From: a virus
Reading direction: 5' to 3' (one strand)
IMG/VR virus record: IMGVR_UViG_3300042294_005067
Coordinates: 1 to 23,109 of that record
DNA length: 23,109 nucleotides
The first letter of the stretch is position 1. The number at the start of each line of letters is the position of its first letter. Below are positions 6,089-15,844 of this stretch, one piece after another. The notes below the pieces were generated by a model that worked only from the letters and a program-made list of their open reading frames with translations, was not told the origin of the DNA and did no database searches. The position numbers and the translations under genes were made by a program.

Positions 6089-6568
6089 ATGAGTAAAAAA
6101 GAAAATTATGTGCCTTTTGTTAGTGAGGTAGAAACGTTTAACGCCACAATGGGAAAACCTAACAATTATGAGCCAATTATCCCCGAAGAAAAAGAATGGA
6201 TGTTTGTTTACAATTTCATCCTTGAAGAACTTGAAGAGTACAAACATGCTTGTGAAACGGGAGACATTGTTGAAGTACTTGATGCTCTATGTGACATTGC
6301 CTACGTCTCGATTGGTAACGGAGCTATGCTTCATGGTCTTAAAGATAAGCTATGGCCAGCATATCAAGAAGTACAAGCGTCAAATATGTCTAAAGCTTGT
6401 ATTAGTGAAGAAGAGGCACAAGAAACCGTTAGAGTTCGTTCCGCAGAGCAAAAGGAACCATGTCACTACGAGAAGGTTGGAGAATATTATATTGTCTATA
6501 GAACACGTGATCGTAAAGTCATGAAAAACATCAATTATTTTAGACCTGATTTGAAAAAATTCTTTTAA
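6089..6568 (+). CDS. MazG/PRA-PH-like nucleoside triphosphate pyrophosphohydrolase
   Basis: All-alpha NTP pyrophosphohydrolases cleave (d)NTPs to monophosphates. The 159-residue protein has the metal-binding pattern ILEELEEYKHA (Glu46, Glu47, Glu50) followed by EVLDALCDIAYV (Glu62, Asp65, Asp69), then the LKDKLWPAYQEVQASNMSK segment typical of phage members. The C-terminal ~40 residues (YYIVYRTRDRKVM) are an extra basic part. The frame stays open upstream to 5927, but the ATG at 6089 lies 4 bases after the folE stop and begins the family domain, so it is chosen. It ends on the first base of the polymerase ATG. It may remove canonical dGTP or other nucleotides next to FolE; that is inference. 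Confidence 0.85.
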   Translation: MSKKENYVPFVSEVETFNATMGKPNNYEPIIPEEKEWMFVYNFILEELEEYKHACETGDIVEVLDALCDIAYVSIGNGAMLHGLKDKLWPAYQEVQASNMSKACISEEEAQETVRVRSAEQKEPCHYEKVGEYYIVYRTRDRKVMKNINYFRPDLKKFF

Positions 6569-9171
6569 TGTATCAATCGATATACTACGACAGAGAGAGT
6601 TATCAATATCATTTAAGAGACGACAAGCGAGGTTGGAAGGTATTTAATTACCAACCAACCTGCTATGTTTCTGATATTGATGGTGAGTACGAAACATTAG
6701 ATGGTACTAGAGTATCACCTGTCAAGAAAATTGACTGGAAAGATCCTAGATACTATGAAAAGGATGTTGATAAGAACACTAGAGTATTAGTAGATTTTTA
6801 TTACGAATCAGATGATACTCCTTCATATCATAATTTAGTATATCTCGATATTGAGTGTGAAATCGCAGGAGCACTTACACCTGAAAACATTAAAGACCCT
6901 AAAGGTAAAATTACATCAGTTGCTTTATATGATAATAATAGTAAAAAATATTACTGTTTATTATTAGATGAAAAACAATTACTTCAAAAAGCAAACGATG
7001 AAAATAAAGAAATTATTCCATTTAAATCTGAAAAAGATTTACTTAGTGGATTCCTTGATTTATGGATTAAATTAGATCCTACTATAATTTCAGGATGGAA
7101 TAGTGAATTCTTTGATATTCCTTATTTGTATTATCGTATTTCAAAAGTATTAAGTGAAGAAGTAGCCCAATATTTATCTCCTATTCAAAAAGTCAAACCA
7201 ACTACTATGTTTGATGCTGGAGCTATGACTGATTTTGTAGTTGTAGGTGGTATTAATCACTTGGACTATATGAATTTGTTTAAAAAGTTTATTACTAAAC
7301 AAGAACCTAGTTATGCTTTAGGTAATATTGGAGAAAAATATGTTAAATTAGGTAAGGTTGAATATAAAGGATCTCTTGATAGATTATTTCAAGATGATAT
7401 AAATAAGTTTATTGAATATAACATTCGAGACGTTGAAATTATTGTTGAACTAGAGAAAGCACTTAAGTTTATCGAATTAACAGTTACAATTGCTCACTTA
7501 TGTCATACAACTTACGAATCAATTTATTACTCTACAGTATTAAATGATGGAGCTATTTTAACATACCTAAAACGTAAAGGTATTGTTTCACCTAATAAAC
7601 CTACTACATATAATCCTGCTCTTAAGGAAATTAAGGAAGAATACGCTGGTGGTTATTTAAAAGATCCTGTACCTGGTTTATATGAATGGGTTATTGACCT
7701 CGATTTTACTTCGTTGTATCCGTCGATTATTCGATCGCTCAATATGGGTATTGAAACATTAGTAGGACGCGTTGTAAACCGAGATAAATTCGATAATCAA
7801 TGGTCTTTACGTGAATTAAAGGCAATGGATCCTAACAAAATGATCGAAATTGAAAAGGTTAAAAAAGATAGATCATTAGTTCGTTCTGAAGTTAGAGTTC
7901 AAGACATTATTAATCTTATTGAAGAAGGAGATTTACTCATTTCAGCACCAGGAGTAATATTCCGTAAAGATAAATCAAGTGTTGTTTGTGAAATTCTAGC
8001 TGACTGGTTTGCTAAACGTCAAGAATATAAAAAACTGATGAAAAAGGCATACAAGGAAGATAATGATCCTGTTATGGGAGAATTTTATAACAAACGTCAA
8101 CACGCCTATAAGATTAAATTAAATGACGTTTATGGTGTATTCGCTATTAATGGATGGCGGTACACAGATGGTCATAAGTTTATTTCAAAAGCTATTACAT
8201 TAACCGGTCAAAGATTAACTCAAGAATCTATTAAATTTGTTAATAAGTGGATGAATGAAGAATTGAATACTAAAGACATAGATTATATTGTTACATCAGA
8301 TACTGATTCACTCTTTATTCAAGTTAAAGATTTAATTTTACAACGTGATCCTGAATTAGCAAGTGGTACACAAGATGAAATTGTAAAAGCAGTACTTAAA
8401 GTTGCTACTGAAATTCAAAAGTTAGCAAACGATAATCTTCATCAATTAGTTCAAGAATTATTTAATGTTAAATATCCTGATGAACCTCATTATTTTGAAT
8501 TAAAACAGGAGGTTGTACTTGATAGAGGTTATTTTGCTGGTAAACGTAGATATGCAATGCATATTGTAAATAAAGAAGGTGTACCAACAGATGAACTAGA
8601 TATGAAAGGTTTAGATTTGATGAAATCCAATTTCCCACCATTGTTTAGAAGATTTGGTGAACATATCTTAAATGAAATTATGTTTGGTACTTCTAAAGCT
8701 AGTATTGATAAACAAGTACTTGAATTTAGAGAATCACTTAGAACAGTTGGTTGGGAACAAATTCTAAAACCTACTGGACTTAAGAAAATGAAAGAATACC
8801 TTGCAGCCCCTCCAGGTGCTGGAGAAATATTTAGTAAATTAGGTTTAAAATGCCCTATTAATACTAAAGCTGCAATTTATTATAATGATTTGCTTCGATT
8901 TAAGAAATTAGATAAAACTTATCCAACTTTCCAGATTGGAGATAAAATGTACATTGGATATCTGAAAGAAAATCCGTATCGTATCGACGTAATTGGATTT
9001 AATGGATATAATGATCCTCCGGAAATTATGGAATTTATTGAAAAATATATTGATAGAGATGGATTATTTGATTCAGTAATGAAAAACAAACTAGAAGGTA
9101 TTTACATGGATTTAGGATGGGGAATGCCTGTATTTAATAAAAAAATAAATAAATTCTTTATATTTGACTAA
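6568..9171 (+). CDS. 43: Family B DNA polymerase (T4 gp43-like)
   Basis: The phage replicative polymerase with 3'-5' proofreading, 867 residues against 898 in T4. Exonuclease motifs: YLDIECE (Asp94, Glu96), GWNSEFFDIP (Asp183) and YNIRDVEI (Asp288). Polymerase motifs: A as DLDFTSLYPS (Asp379), B as KIKLNDVYGVFA (515-526) and C as SDTDS (577-581, Asp580). All catalytic residues are present and there is no intein or break. The gene starts on the last base of the upstream stop and its own stop gives its last base to the next ATG, so both flanks are coupled. It would work with the sliding clamp and clamp loader encoded downstream. Confidence 0.97.
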   Translation: MYQSIYYDRESYQYHLRDDKRGWKVFNYQPTCYVSDIDGEYETLDGTRVSPVKKIDWKDPRYYEKDVDKNTRVLVDFYYESDDTPSYHNLVYLDIECEIAGALTPENIKDPKGKITSVALYDNNSKKYYCLLLDEKQLLQKANDENKEIIPFKSEKDLLSGFLDLWIKLDPTIISGWNSEFFDIPYLYYRISKVLSEEVAQYLSPIQKVKPTTMFDAGAMTDFVVVGGINHLDYMNLFKKFITKQEPSYALGNIGEKYVKLGKVEYKGSLDRLFQDDINKFIEYNIRDVEIIVELEKALKFIELTVTIAHLCHTTYESIYYSTVLNDGAILTYLKRKGIVSPNKPTTYNPALKEIKEEYAGGYLKDPVPGLYEWVIDLDFTSLYPSIIRSLNMGIETLVGRVVNRDKFDNQWSLRELKAMDPNKMIEIEKVKKDRSLVRSEVRVQDIINLIEEGDLLISAPGVIFRKDKSSVVCEILADWFAKRQEYKKLMKKAYKEDNDPVMGEFYNKRQHAYKIKLNDVYGVFAINGWRYTDGHKFISKAITLTGQRLTQESIKFVNKWMNEELNTKDIDYIVTSDTDSLFIQVKDLILQRDPELASGTQDEIVKAVLKVATEIQKLANDNLHQLVQELFNVKYPDEPHYFELKQEVVLDRGYFAGKRRYAMHIVNKEGVPTDELDMKGLDLMKSNFPPLFRRFGEHILNEIMFGTSKASIDKQVLEFRESLRTVGWEQILKPTGLKKMKEYLAAPPGAGEIFSKLGLKCPINTKAAIYYNDLLRFKKLDKTYPTFQIGDKMYIGYLKENPYRIDVIGFNGYNDPPEIMEFIEKYIDRDGLFDSVMKNKLEGIYMDLGWGMPVFNKKINKFFIFD

Positions 9172-10073
9172 TGATACAAACAACTTTTAACTCGGAAACT
9201 AATGAATTCCTTTTTTACTCAACATACGAAGAAAATGTTAAAGTAGATTTTATACTTCTTGATTTAAATACTAACTTAGGAGTTACTGCTTGGTGGATTG
9301 GTATTGGAAATGGACAGTATTGTAATTGGGTTATTCCAAAAAACTACACCACCACCAATTACTATTCAGGTTTTATTCTTAAAGGATATATTGGAGATAA
9401 ATTAGTAATAGATGAAAAATACCAATTTAAAAAATCAGATGATAGATTTAAATTTATAACTACTGAAAGAGAAATATGTTTTGGTTCATGGGATAGTTTA
9501 GTACATGGAGACGAATATTTATCTAATTTTACTACTGAAGATGTAGTATATGATTTAGGAGCTAATTTTGGTGTTTATACTATGTGGGCTCATTATCATA
9601 AAGTAAAACAAATATATGCATTTGAACCTACTCCTAAAAATGCTGAATGTCTAAGAGAAACTTTTAAATGGGATAATAATATTCAAATTATTGAAAAAGC
9701 CATTTCCAACAAACACGAAATCAAAAAGTTTTATACTCATGAACATTCTATAGCTAATAGTTTAAATTATGATGCTTCTGAAACATTTGTAGAAGTAGAA
9801 TGTATTAATTTAGAACAATACATTAAAGAAAATAATTTATTGCCTCCTACAATTGTAAAATGTGATATTGAAGGTTCCGAATATGAATTTATTGAATCAT
9901 TAAATGGTGGTTTTTTCCAATTAATTAAAACATTTATTGTTGAATTCCATTTAAATAATGAAAATAAAGTTTGGCCTATTATATCAAAGTTATTAAATTT
10001 AGGATATAGTGTAAAAATGGTTCAAAATAATTACACAACAGAAGAAATGGGAACATTAATTGCTAAACGATAA
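9171..10073 (+). CDS. FkbM family SAM-dependent methyltransferase
   Basis: 300 residues. The C-terminal two thirds carry FkbM motifs: VVYDLGANFGVYTMWA (125-140, SAM-binding motif I), YAFEPTPKNAECL (149-161), the acidic IVKCDIEGSEYEFIE near 228-242, and FIVEFH. FkbM enzymes O-methylate sugars or natural products. The first ~90 residues are a separate beta-rich region (FNSETNEFLFYSTY; WWIGIGNGQY) that may bind a glycan. It lies between the polymerase and the clamp, with TAATG coupling upstream, yet belongs functionally with the glycan genes at 16-23 kb. It looks like a later insertion into the replication operon. Confidence 0.85.
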   Translation: MIQTTFNSETNEFLFYSTYEENVKVDFILLDLNTNLGVTAWWIGIGNGQYCNWVIPKNYTTTNYYSGFILKGYIGDKLVIDEKYQFKKSDDRFKFITTEREICFGSWDSLVHGDEYLSNFTTEDVVYDLGANFGVYTMWAHYHKVKQIYAFEPTPKNAECLRETFKWDNNIQIIEKAISNKHEIKKFYTHEHSIANSLNYDASETFVEVECINLEQYIKENNLLPPTIVKCDIEGSEYEFIESLNGGFFQLIKTFIVEFHLNNENKVWPIISKLLNLGYSVKMVQNNYTTEEMGTLIAKR

Positions 10074-10075
10074 AC

Positions 10076-10816
10076 ATGATAAATAAACTAGATCTCACAT
10101 CAGTTATTTCAAAATACTACCTTAACGGAATGGTAGAAGCAGTTAAATGGGATATTCAAGATGAAACTATGGTTATTAAATTTAATGCACCTACAAAAGA
10201 AATGATTGGTAGGGTTGAATATAAAGGTATGCCCCTTGAAGATTCAACAATTGCTATTAGTAACACTACTCAATTAAATAAACTAATTGCTATTACAAAT
10301 GGTTATTTGGATTTGAGTTATACCAAAATTAATAAATTTATTACTAAACTTATTATAGCAGACAATCAGTTTACACTTAACTATGCTTTAGCAGATACAA
10401 TGATTATTCCTAAAGCTGGAGAAGTAACCGGTGAAATGTCTTGGAATATTGAAGCTCCACTTGATAATGAAAGTATTAATGCTATTGTAAAAGCTAAATC
10501 TGCATTAGCAGAAAGTGAAACCGTAGTTATTAAACCATTTGAAAATGCTGATGGAGAATTTCAAATTGAAATGCAATTTGGAGGTAATGTAGAACATGCC
10601 AACAAAGTATCATTCTATATTCCAGGAGCTGAATCAATTGATTTACCTGATGATTTTAAAGAACATTACAATTCAAACATGATTAAAGAAATTATGTATT
10701 GTAATAAAGATATGGCTCGAGGTACTATCAGTATTAACTTAGAAGGTATTATGAAACTTGAATTTGAAAACGATTCTTTAAAAAGTACTTACTACGTTGT
10801 GTCGAAAGAAATCTAG
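10076..10816 (+). CDS. 45: DNA polymerase sliding clamp (T4 gp45-like)
   Basis: 246 residues, against 228 in T4. The sequence is beta-rich without catalytic motifs, as expected of a processivity clamp. The stretch QLNKLIAITNGYLDLSY followed by KLIIADNQFTLNYALADTM parallels the gp45 region with LNGFLGIL, then IKIADARSTIFWPAAD. Two similar halves (NKLIAITNG; NAIVKAKSALAE) fit the internally repeated clamp fold. Position supports the call: polymerase just upstream, clamp loader subunits downstream. It starts 2 bases after the FkbM stop. Sequence similarity alone is modest, hence the confidence. Confidence 0.78.
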   Translation: MINKLDLTSVISKYYLNGMVEAVKWDIQDETMVIKFNAPTKEMIGRVEYKGMPLEDSTIAISNTTQLNKLIAITNGYLDLSYTKINKFITKLIIADNQFTLNYALADTMIIPKAGEVTGEMSWNIEAPLDNESINAIVKAKSALAESETVVIKPFENADGEFQIEMQFGGNVEHANKVSFYIPGAESIDLPDDFKEHYNSNMIKEIMYCNKDMARGTISINLEGIMKLEFENDSLKSTYYVVSKEI

Positions 10817-10911
10817 TCATATATGTATATAAGACAAAACCATGACTTTAGGGAGCAAGTTTTGTTAATGTTTAACCCGCTGATCCTAGGACGGCACAAA
10901 TTTAAAATGAT
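10817..10911 (+). promoter_or_regulatory. 95-base leader region before hsp20
   Basis: The region contains TATATAA (10826-10832), a local hairpin ACAAAAC/GTTTTGT (10834-10840 with 10859-10865) and a second small hairpin GTTAA-TGT-TTAAC (10864-10876). The upstream arm of the inverted repeat that brackets hsp20 sits within and overlaps the first hairpin. An open frame of 30 codons also spans it (10823-10915). Together these suggest a structured 5' leader that may control the heat-shock gene; no known thermometer motif such as FourU or ROSE is recognised. Confidence 0.4.
10836..10856 (+). repeat. Upstream arm of an inverted repeat flanking hsp20
   Basis: AAAACCA, three bases, then CTTTAGGGAGC. 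The reverse complement occurs at 11347-11366 with two bases in the middle instead of three, so 18 positions pair perfectly. The CTTTAGGGAGC block alone is an 11-base exact match between two short intergenic regions, which is unlikely by chance. Confidence 0.7.
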
Positions 10912-11340
10912 ATGAGTACATTATTTAGAGAGAATTATTTCTCACCATTTGATTTATTATTCAAAGACTTCTTTAAGTCTGAACTAGATTTCCAACCGGC
11001 TATCCAAGCCAAATTATCCCACCCTGTAGACATTTTCGAAAACTCAGAAGGACTTCACTTTGAAGTTGCCTGTACGGGTCTTTCTAAGGAAGATGTTGAA
11101 CTTCATATTGAAGGAGATTTACTCGTTATTCGATATGATAAAAATAACCAAAAACCTGAAGATAAAGAAAGCCATAACTATATCCAAAGAGGTATTGCTA
11201 GACGTTCTTTTAGTTTAGGTTATAAGATTGCTTCTAAATTCAATCTTGCTAAAGCTGAAGCATCTATGGAAAATGGATTATTAAGTATTGATATTCCATT
11301 CGCCGAAGAATCAAAACCAAAATCCCTTAAAATTAAGTAA
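10912..11340 (+). CDS. Small heat-shock protein (Hsp20 / alpha-crystallin)
   Basis: An ATP-independent holdase that binds unfolding proteins. The 142-residue protein has an N-terminal arm with FRENYFSPFDLLFKDFF, an alpha-crystallin domain from HPVDIFENSEGLHFEV (37-52) through GLSKEDVELHIEGDLLVI (56-73), and the conserved AxxxNGLLSIDIP end (117-129). A short C-terminal tail follows with SLKIK as a weak I-x-I-like motif. The gene stands between two non-coding segments that carry the arms of an inverted repeat, and is followed by a terminator-like hairpin. It heads the chaperone cassette with groES and groEL. Hsp20 genes are common in T4-like phages of marine bacteria. Confidence 0.92.
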   Translation: MSTLFRENYFSPFDLLFKDFFKSELDFQPAIQAKLSHPVDIFENSEGLHFEVACTGLSKEDVELHIEGDLLVIRYDKNNQKPEDKESHNYIQRGIARRSFSLGYKIASKFNLAKAEASMENGLLSIDIPFAEESKPKSLKIK

Positions 11341-11344
11341 TTAA

Positions 11345-11368
11345 AAGCTCCCTAAAGCTTGGTTTTTT
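11345..11368 (+). terminator. Possible weak intrinsic terminator after hsp20
   Basis: Four bases after the hsp20 stop, AAGCT and AGCTT form a 5-bp stem around CCCTAA (11345-11360). This is followed by GG and six T (11363-11368). The stem is short and weak. The same bases can instead pair with the upstream repeat arm, so the two structures would exclude each other. Confidence 0.4.
11347..11366 (+). repeat. Downstream arm of the inverted repeat flanking hsp20
   Basis: GCTCCCTAAAG, two bases, then TGGTTTT: the reverse complement of the arm at 10836-10856. The arms enclose the whole hsp20 gene (about 490 bases between them). Either a long-range RNA stem or terminal repeats of an inserted cassette would explain it; no target-site duplication was recognised. 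Confidence 0.7.
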
Positions 11369-11392
11369 CAAGAATATTTCGTATATTCACGT

Positions 11393-11401
11393 TATAAAAT
11401 A
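11393..11401 (+). promoter_or_regulatory. AT-box TATAAAATA before the groES operon
   Basis: TATAAAATA, overlapping a second ATAAAATA copy, stands 6 bases before the ATG at 11408. It resembles the T4 late promoter consensus TATAAATA and the boxes before 4703 and 17104. It could restart transcription after the terminator-like hairpin behind hsp20. Start-site mapping would decide. Confidence 0.35.
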
Positions 11402-11407
11402 TAAAAT

Positions 11408-11703
11408 ATGAGTTATACTATTATTAAAGACCCGGTTCTCGAACCATTTTTCCTTTCCAAAGATCAATACTGTTACACAGTATATGAAAATGTAACCCCT
11501 GATCCAGCTAATTTGGAAGCAGGTAGTAAAGGTAAGGATTACCAAAAAGCATTAGGTTACTATACAAAGCTTTCCCACGCTTTGAATGCCATTGCTAAAT
11601 CAAAATTAGATCATAAAGCCGAATATAACTCAATTAAAGAGTATATTCAAGAATGGGAAAAAAATAAACTAGCAGTAGAAAATCTATTAGAATCATTAGG
11701 ACT

Positions 11704-11707
<4 letters not shown>
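11408..11707 (+). CDS. Small protein preceding groES, unknown
   Basis: 99 residues. The N-terminal part is beta-like (YTIIKDPVLEPFFLSKDQYC) with a YCYTVYENV strand. The rest is helical (KALGYYTKLSHALNAIAKSK; IKEYIQEWEKNKLAVENLL). It resembles small phage proteins of unknown role that have a short strand followed by a YYxxLxxAL helix. It is linked to groES by a 4-base ATGA overlap, so it should be made together with the chaperonin. A role as a client-specific or assembly factor is only a guess from position. Confidence 0.7.
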
Positions 11708-13612
<1,905 letters not shown>

Positions 13613-13623
13613 ATTTAAATAAT

Positions 13624-13821
13624 ATGAGAGACGCAGTAGATCTTATAGGAAAACCAATTGTGGTTAAAGAAAAAAAATATGTTATAAGTACTGTTTATTT
13701 TCTTACAACCCCAGTCCAACCCGGTAATTATATTTGGTTTGGATTATCAACAAGTGGGTCAATTTTGAATTATCCCTATGAAGATCTACTGCCTTATCTT
13801 AAAGAACAAATTAAGTTATGA
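13624..13821 (+). CDS. Small beta-rich protein, unknown
   Basis: 65 residues. Strands such as KPIVVKEKKYVISTVYFL and NYIWFGLSTSGSI alternate with turns, and a short helix (YEDLLPYLKEQI) ends it; a small barrel is plausible. It follows groEL by 11 bases and overlaps the next gene by 4. No family recognised and no cysteine or metal motif. Confidence 0.6.
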   Translation: MRDAVDLIGKPIVVKEKKYVISTVYFLTTPVQPGNYIWFGLSTSGSILNYPYEDLLPYLKEQIKL

Positions 13822-14081
13822 AAACAGAAGTCCAAGAAAAACTAATAGAAATAGCAAACCGAGTAAAAGGTAAAGGTGATACTTGGGAAGTAGTAGGTGT
13901 TGAAACATCCCAAAATTCACTTACAGATGCTTTAGAAGCATGGTTTGAAATAGCAACTATTAAACCAAAAGCATTTCGTTTAGATTTGGCTCAAGGTAAA
14001 CTTTATAGTATCTTCCCTCAAGAAATACAAATCGAAGAACCAAAACCTAAAAAATATAACATTTACGGAGACTATGAGTAG
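13818..14081 (+). CDS. Small protein upstream of the clamp loader, unknown
   Basis: 87 residues. It has an N-terminal helix (TEVQEKLIEIANRVKGKG), a strand WEVVGVET, a helix SLTDALEAWFEIATI, then KAFRLDLAQGKLYSI and a charged Pro/Lys tail. It is coupled to both neighbours, by a 4-base overlap upstream and an 8-base overlap (ATGAGTAG) with the clamp loader gene. No family recognised. Confidence 0.6.
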   Translation: MKTEVQEKLIEIANRVKGKGDTWEVVGVETSQNSLTDALEAWFEIATIKPKAFRLDLAQGKLYSIFPQEIQIEEPKPKKYNIYGDYE

Positions 14082-14988
14082 AAAAGCACATACACTTTGG
14101 GTTGAAAAACATCGCAGTTCGAACCTAGATTCGTATGTTGGTAACGAAGTTATTAAAAAAACAATCCAACAATACTTAGATCAAAATGATATTCAAAATT
14201 TTATTTTCTACGGTCCAGCTGGAACTGGTAAAACTACTCTTGCTAAACTCATTGTTCATAATCTTGATTGCGATTTTCTCTATATTAATGCTTCCGATGA
14301 ACGTGGTATTGAAACTATTAGAGATAAAGTACAAGGTTTTGCATCAGTGGCTTCCTTCAAGTCTCTTAAAGTTGTTATCTTGGATGAAGCAGATTTTCTC
14401 ACAATCCAAGCACAAGCATCACTCCGAAACATAATTGAGACTTATTCACGCACAACTCGTTTTATTTTAACTTGTAATTTTGTTGAGCGAATCATTGATC
14501 CTCTTCAATCACGTTGCCAGGTATTAAAAATTATACCTCCTTCAAAACAAGAAATTGCTAAACATGTTGCTGGTATTTTAGAACAAGAAGAAGTATCATA
14601 TACTATGGATGATATTAAACTCCTAGTAAACCAATTCTATCCAGATTTACGTAAAATGTTAAATACAGCTCAATTATCTAATCATGATAATGAGCTCAAA
14701 ATTGATAAATCAGTAATTGTATCTTCCAATTACATGGTTCAAGTAGTTAAAGAATTATCTAAACCTAAACCAAGTTTTAATGAAATACGTCAAATTATTG
14801 CAAACGCAAATGTCCAAGATTATGAGGAACTTTATCGTTTCTTGTATGATAATTCTTCTCAATACGCAGCAAGCAGTGAAGGAATGGTGGCGATCTATGT
14901 AAACGAATATTCATATCAAGCTAACTTCCGCATTGATAAAGAAATTAATTGTATGGCATTAATTGCTAGATTAGTTGAATTAAAATGA
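14074..14988 (+). CDS. 44: Clamp loader ATPase subunit (T4 gp44 / RFC small-subunit-like)
   Basis: An AAA+ ATPase that opens the sliding clamp and places it on primed DNA. The 304-residue protein has LWVEKHRSSNLDSYVG (8-23), Walker A GPAGTGKTT (47-55), Walker B VVILDEAD (100-107), sensor 1 LTCN (132-135) and the RFC-type SRC box (146-148). The C-terminal third is the helical collar. Length is close to T4 gp44 (319). It overlaps the preceding small gene by 8 and the next by 4 bases. Its partners in the window are the clamp at 10076 and the gp62-like gene at 15422. Confidence 0.95.
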   Translation: MSRKAHTLWVEKHRSSNLDSYVGNEVIKKTIQQYLDQNDIQNFIFYGPAGTGKTTLAKLIVHNLDCDFLYINASDERGIETIRDKVQGFASVASFKSLKVVILDEADFLTIQAQASLRNIIETYSRTTRFILTCNFVERIIDPLQSRCQVLKIIPPSKQEIAKHVAGILEQEEVSYTMDDIKLLVNQFYPDLRKMLNTAQLSNHDNELKIDKSVIVSSNYMVQVVKELSKPKPSFNEIRQIIANANVQDYEELYRFLYDNSSQYAASSEGMVAIYVNEYSYQANFRIDKEINCMALIARLVELK

Positions 14989-15188
14989 AATATTTTTTAA
15001 AATATACATTATCATGGGTTTCAAGTAACTTATCAGTACCGTTTTGGACTGTAGGTCATATTCATTTAATGACGTCTATATACGCGGATATACACGAATT
15101 ATTAATGTCATTGGGTATGAATATTGTAGTTGCAGCTGGATTTATCCACGATTTTATAGAATATAAACGCGAAAAAACAAATAAATAA
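14985..15188 (+). CDS. Small hydrophobic, probably membrane-associated protein
   Basis: 67 residues. It starts with a short basic-aromatic segment (KYFLKYTLSWV) and has one or two hydrophobic stretches (about residues 15-30 and 38-55, including GMNIVVAAGFI), then a charged tail EYKREKTNK. Several His and Trp residues lie within the hydrophobic part. It overlaps the clamp loader by 4 bases. It could tether something to the membrane; no family recognised. Confidence 0.6.
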   Translation: MKYFLKYTLSWVSSNLSVPFWTVGHIHLMTSIYADIHELLMSLGMNIVVAAGFIHDFIEYKREKTNK

Positions 15189-15189
15189 C

Positions 15190-15435
15190 ATGAATCAAAA
15201 ACCACAAATGAATGTCAACATTGACATTAAAAACACTCAACCAATTACTTCACCTGAGGGCAATCAAGTATTTCAAGAAGGTGTAATCTTACGTAAAGTA
15301 TCTCGTTTTGTAACAGGTACCCAAGAAGACGGGATCATCCCAGTTCCAGTATTTTTTGATGTACAAACTGGAAAAGTATTAGTAGAATTATTGCCTAAAG
15401 AATTACGAGCTGAATTCGAAGATGACGCTGTTTGA
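15190..15435 (+). CDS. Small phage protein, possibly a zinc-ribbon relative without cysteines
   Basis: 81 residues: NVNIDIKNTQPIT, then SPEGNQVFQEGVILRKVSRF, VPVFFDVQTGKV and an acidic end. The layout resembles small T4-like phage proteins in which CxxCG and CxxCG pairs surround the central LRKVSRF segment. Here no cysteine is present at either place. I recall this family only from general knowledge, so the link is tentative. It lies between the two clamp loader genes and overlaps the gp62-like gene by 14 bases. Confidence 0.6.
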   Translation: MNQKPQMNVNIDIKNTQPITSPEGNQVFQEGVILRKVSRFVTGTQEDGIIPVPVFFDVQTGKVLVELLPKELRAEFEDDAV

Positions 15436-15844
15436 TTGGCTTAATGAGTTAACCTTTAATAAAAGGGACTGGTCAACTTTTTCGGAAGATCAGCGGGAAT
15501 CGTTCAATTCTTACATGGTACATAGATATGTATCGATGTATATAGGTTATGTAGAAATAGCCAATGTTGCACAAAAACTCCCACTTGCTGAAAAAGAAAA
15601 AATATATAACATCTATAAAACCATGCTCCCAAAGAAAAAAATGTTCCTTAAGTATGTAAAGAACCAAAACAAAAAACCATACGACGATTTATTAAAATAC
15701 GTATCTGATTATTATCACTGTAGTCTTGGAGAAGCAGAACATTATATCGATATTATACGAGAAGCTGGTGTAAGAGGTATTCTTTGGGAAATGGGAATTC
15801 AAGAAAAAGAAGCAGATAAATTAATTAAAAAAGCAAAGTTATGA
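15422..15844 (+). CDS. 62: Clamp loader small subunit, T4 gp62-like
   Basis: T4 gp62 is the single non-ATPase subunit that completes the gp44 tetramer. The 140-residue protein is helical, with DWLNELTFNKRDWSTFSEDQ, FNSYMVHRYVSMYIGYVEIA and LPKKKMFLKYVKNQNK, features I associate with the gp62-like proteins of marine T4-like phages. The C-terminal HCSLGEAEHYIDIIREAG is also in that style. It is shorter than T4 gp62 (187). Position shortly after gp44 agrees with the T4 order 44-62. It starts within the preceding gene and overlaps the next by 4 bases. Confidence 0.65.
   Translation: MTLFDWLNELTFNKRDWSTFSEDQRESFNSYMVHRYVSMYIGYVEIANVAQKLPLAEKEKIYNIYKTMLPKKKMFLKYVKNQNKKPYDDLLKYVSDYYHCSLGEAEHYIDIIREAGVRGILWEMGIQEKEADKLIKKAKL

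Noticed and set aside
6168-6524. 118-codon plus-strand frame inside the MazG-like gene
   Set aside because: It lies out of frame within a gene with clear EExxE metal motifs; its Lys/Leu-rich sequence matches no family.
10866-10911. FourU or ROSE-type RNA thermometer directly before the hsp20 start
   Set aside because: There is no Shine-Dalgarno to be masked and no UUUU or U(U/C)GCU element paired at the start; only the long-range inverted repeat and small hairpins remain, reported separately.
14186-14434. 82-codon frame inside the clamp loader gene
   Set aside because: It overlaps the Walker A and B coding region of gp44 in another frame and is a low-complexity Leu/Ile-rich shadow.
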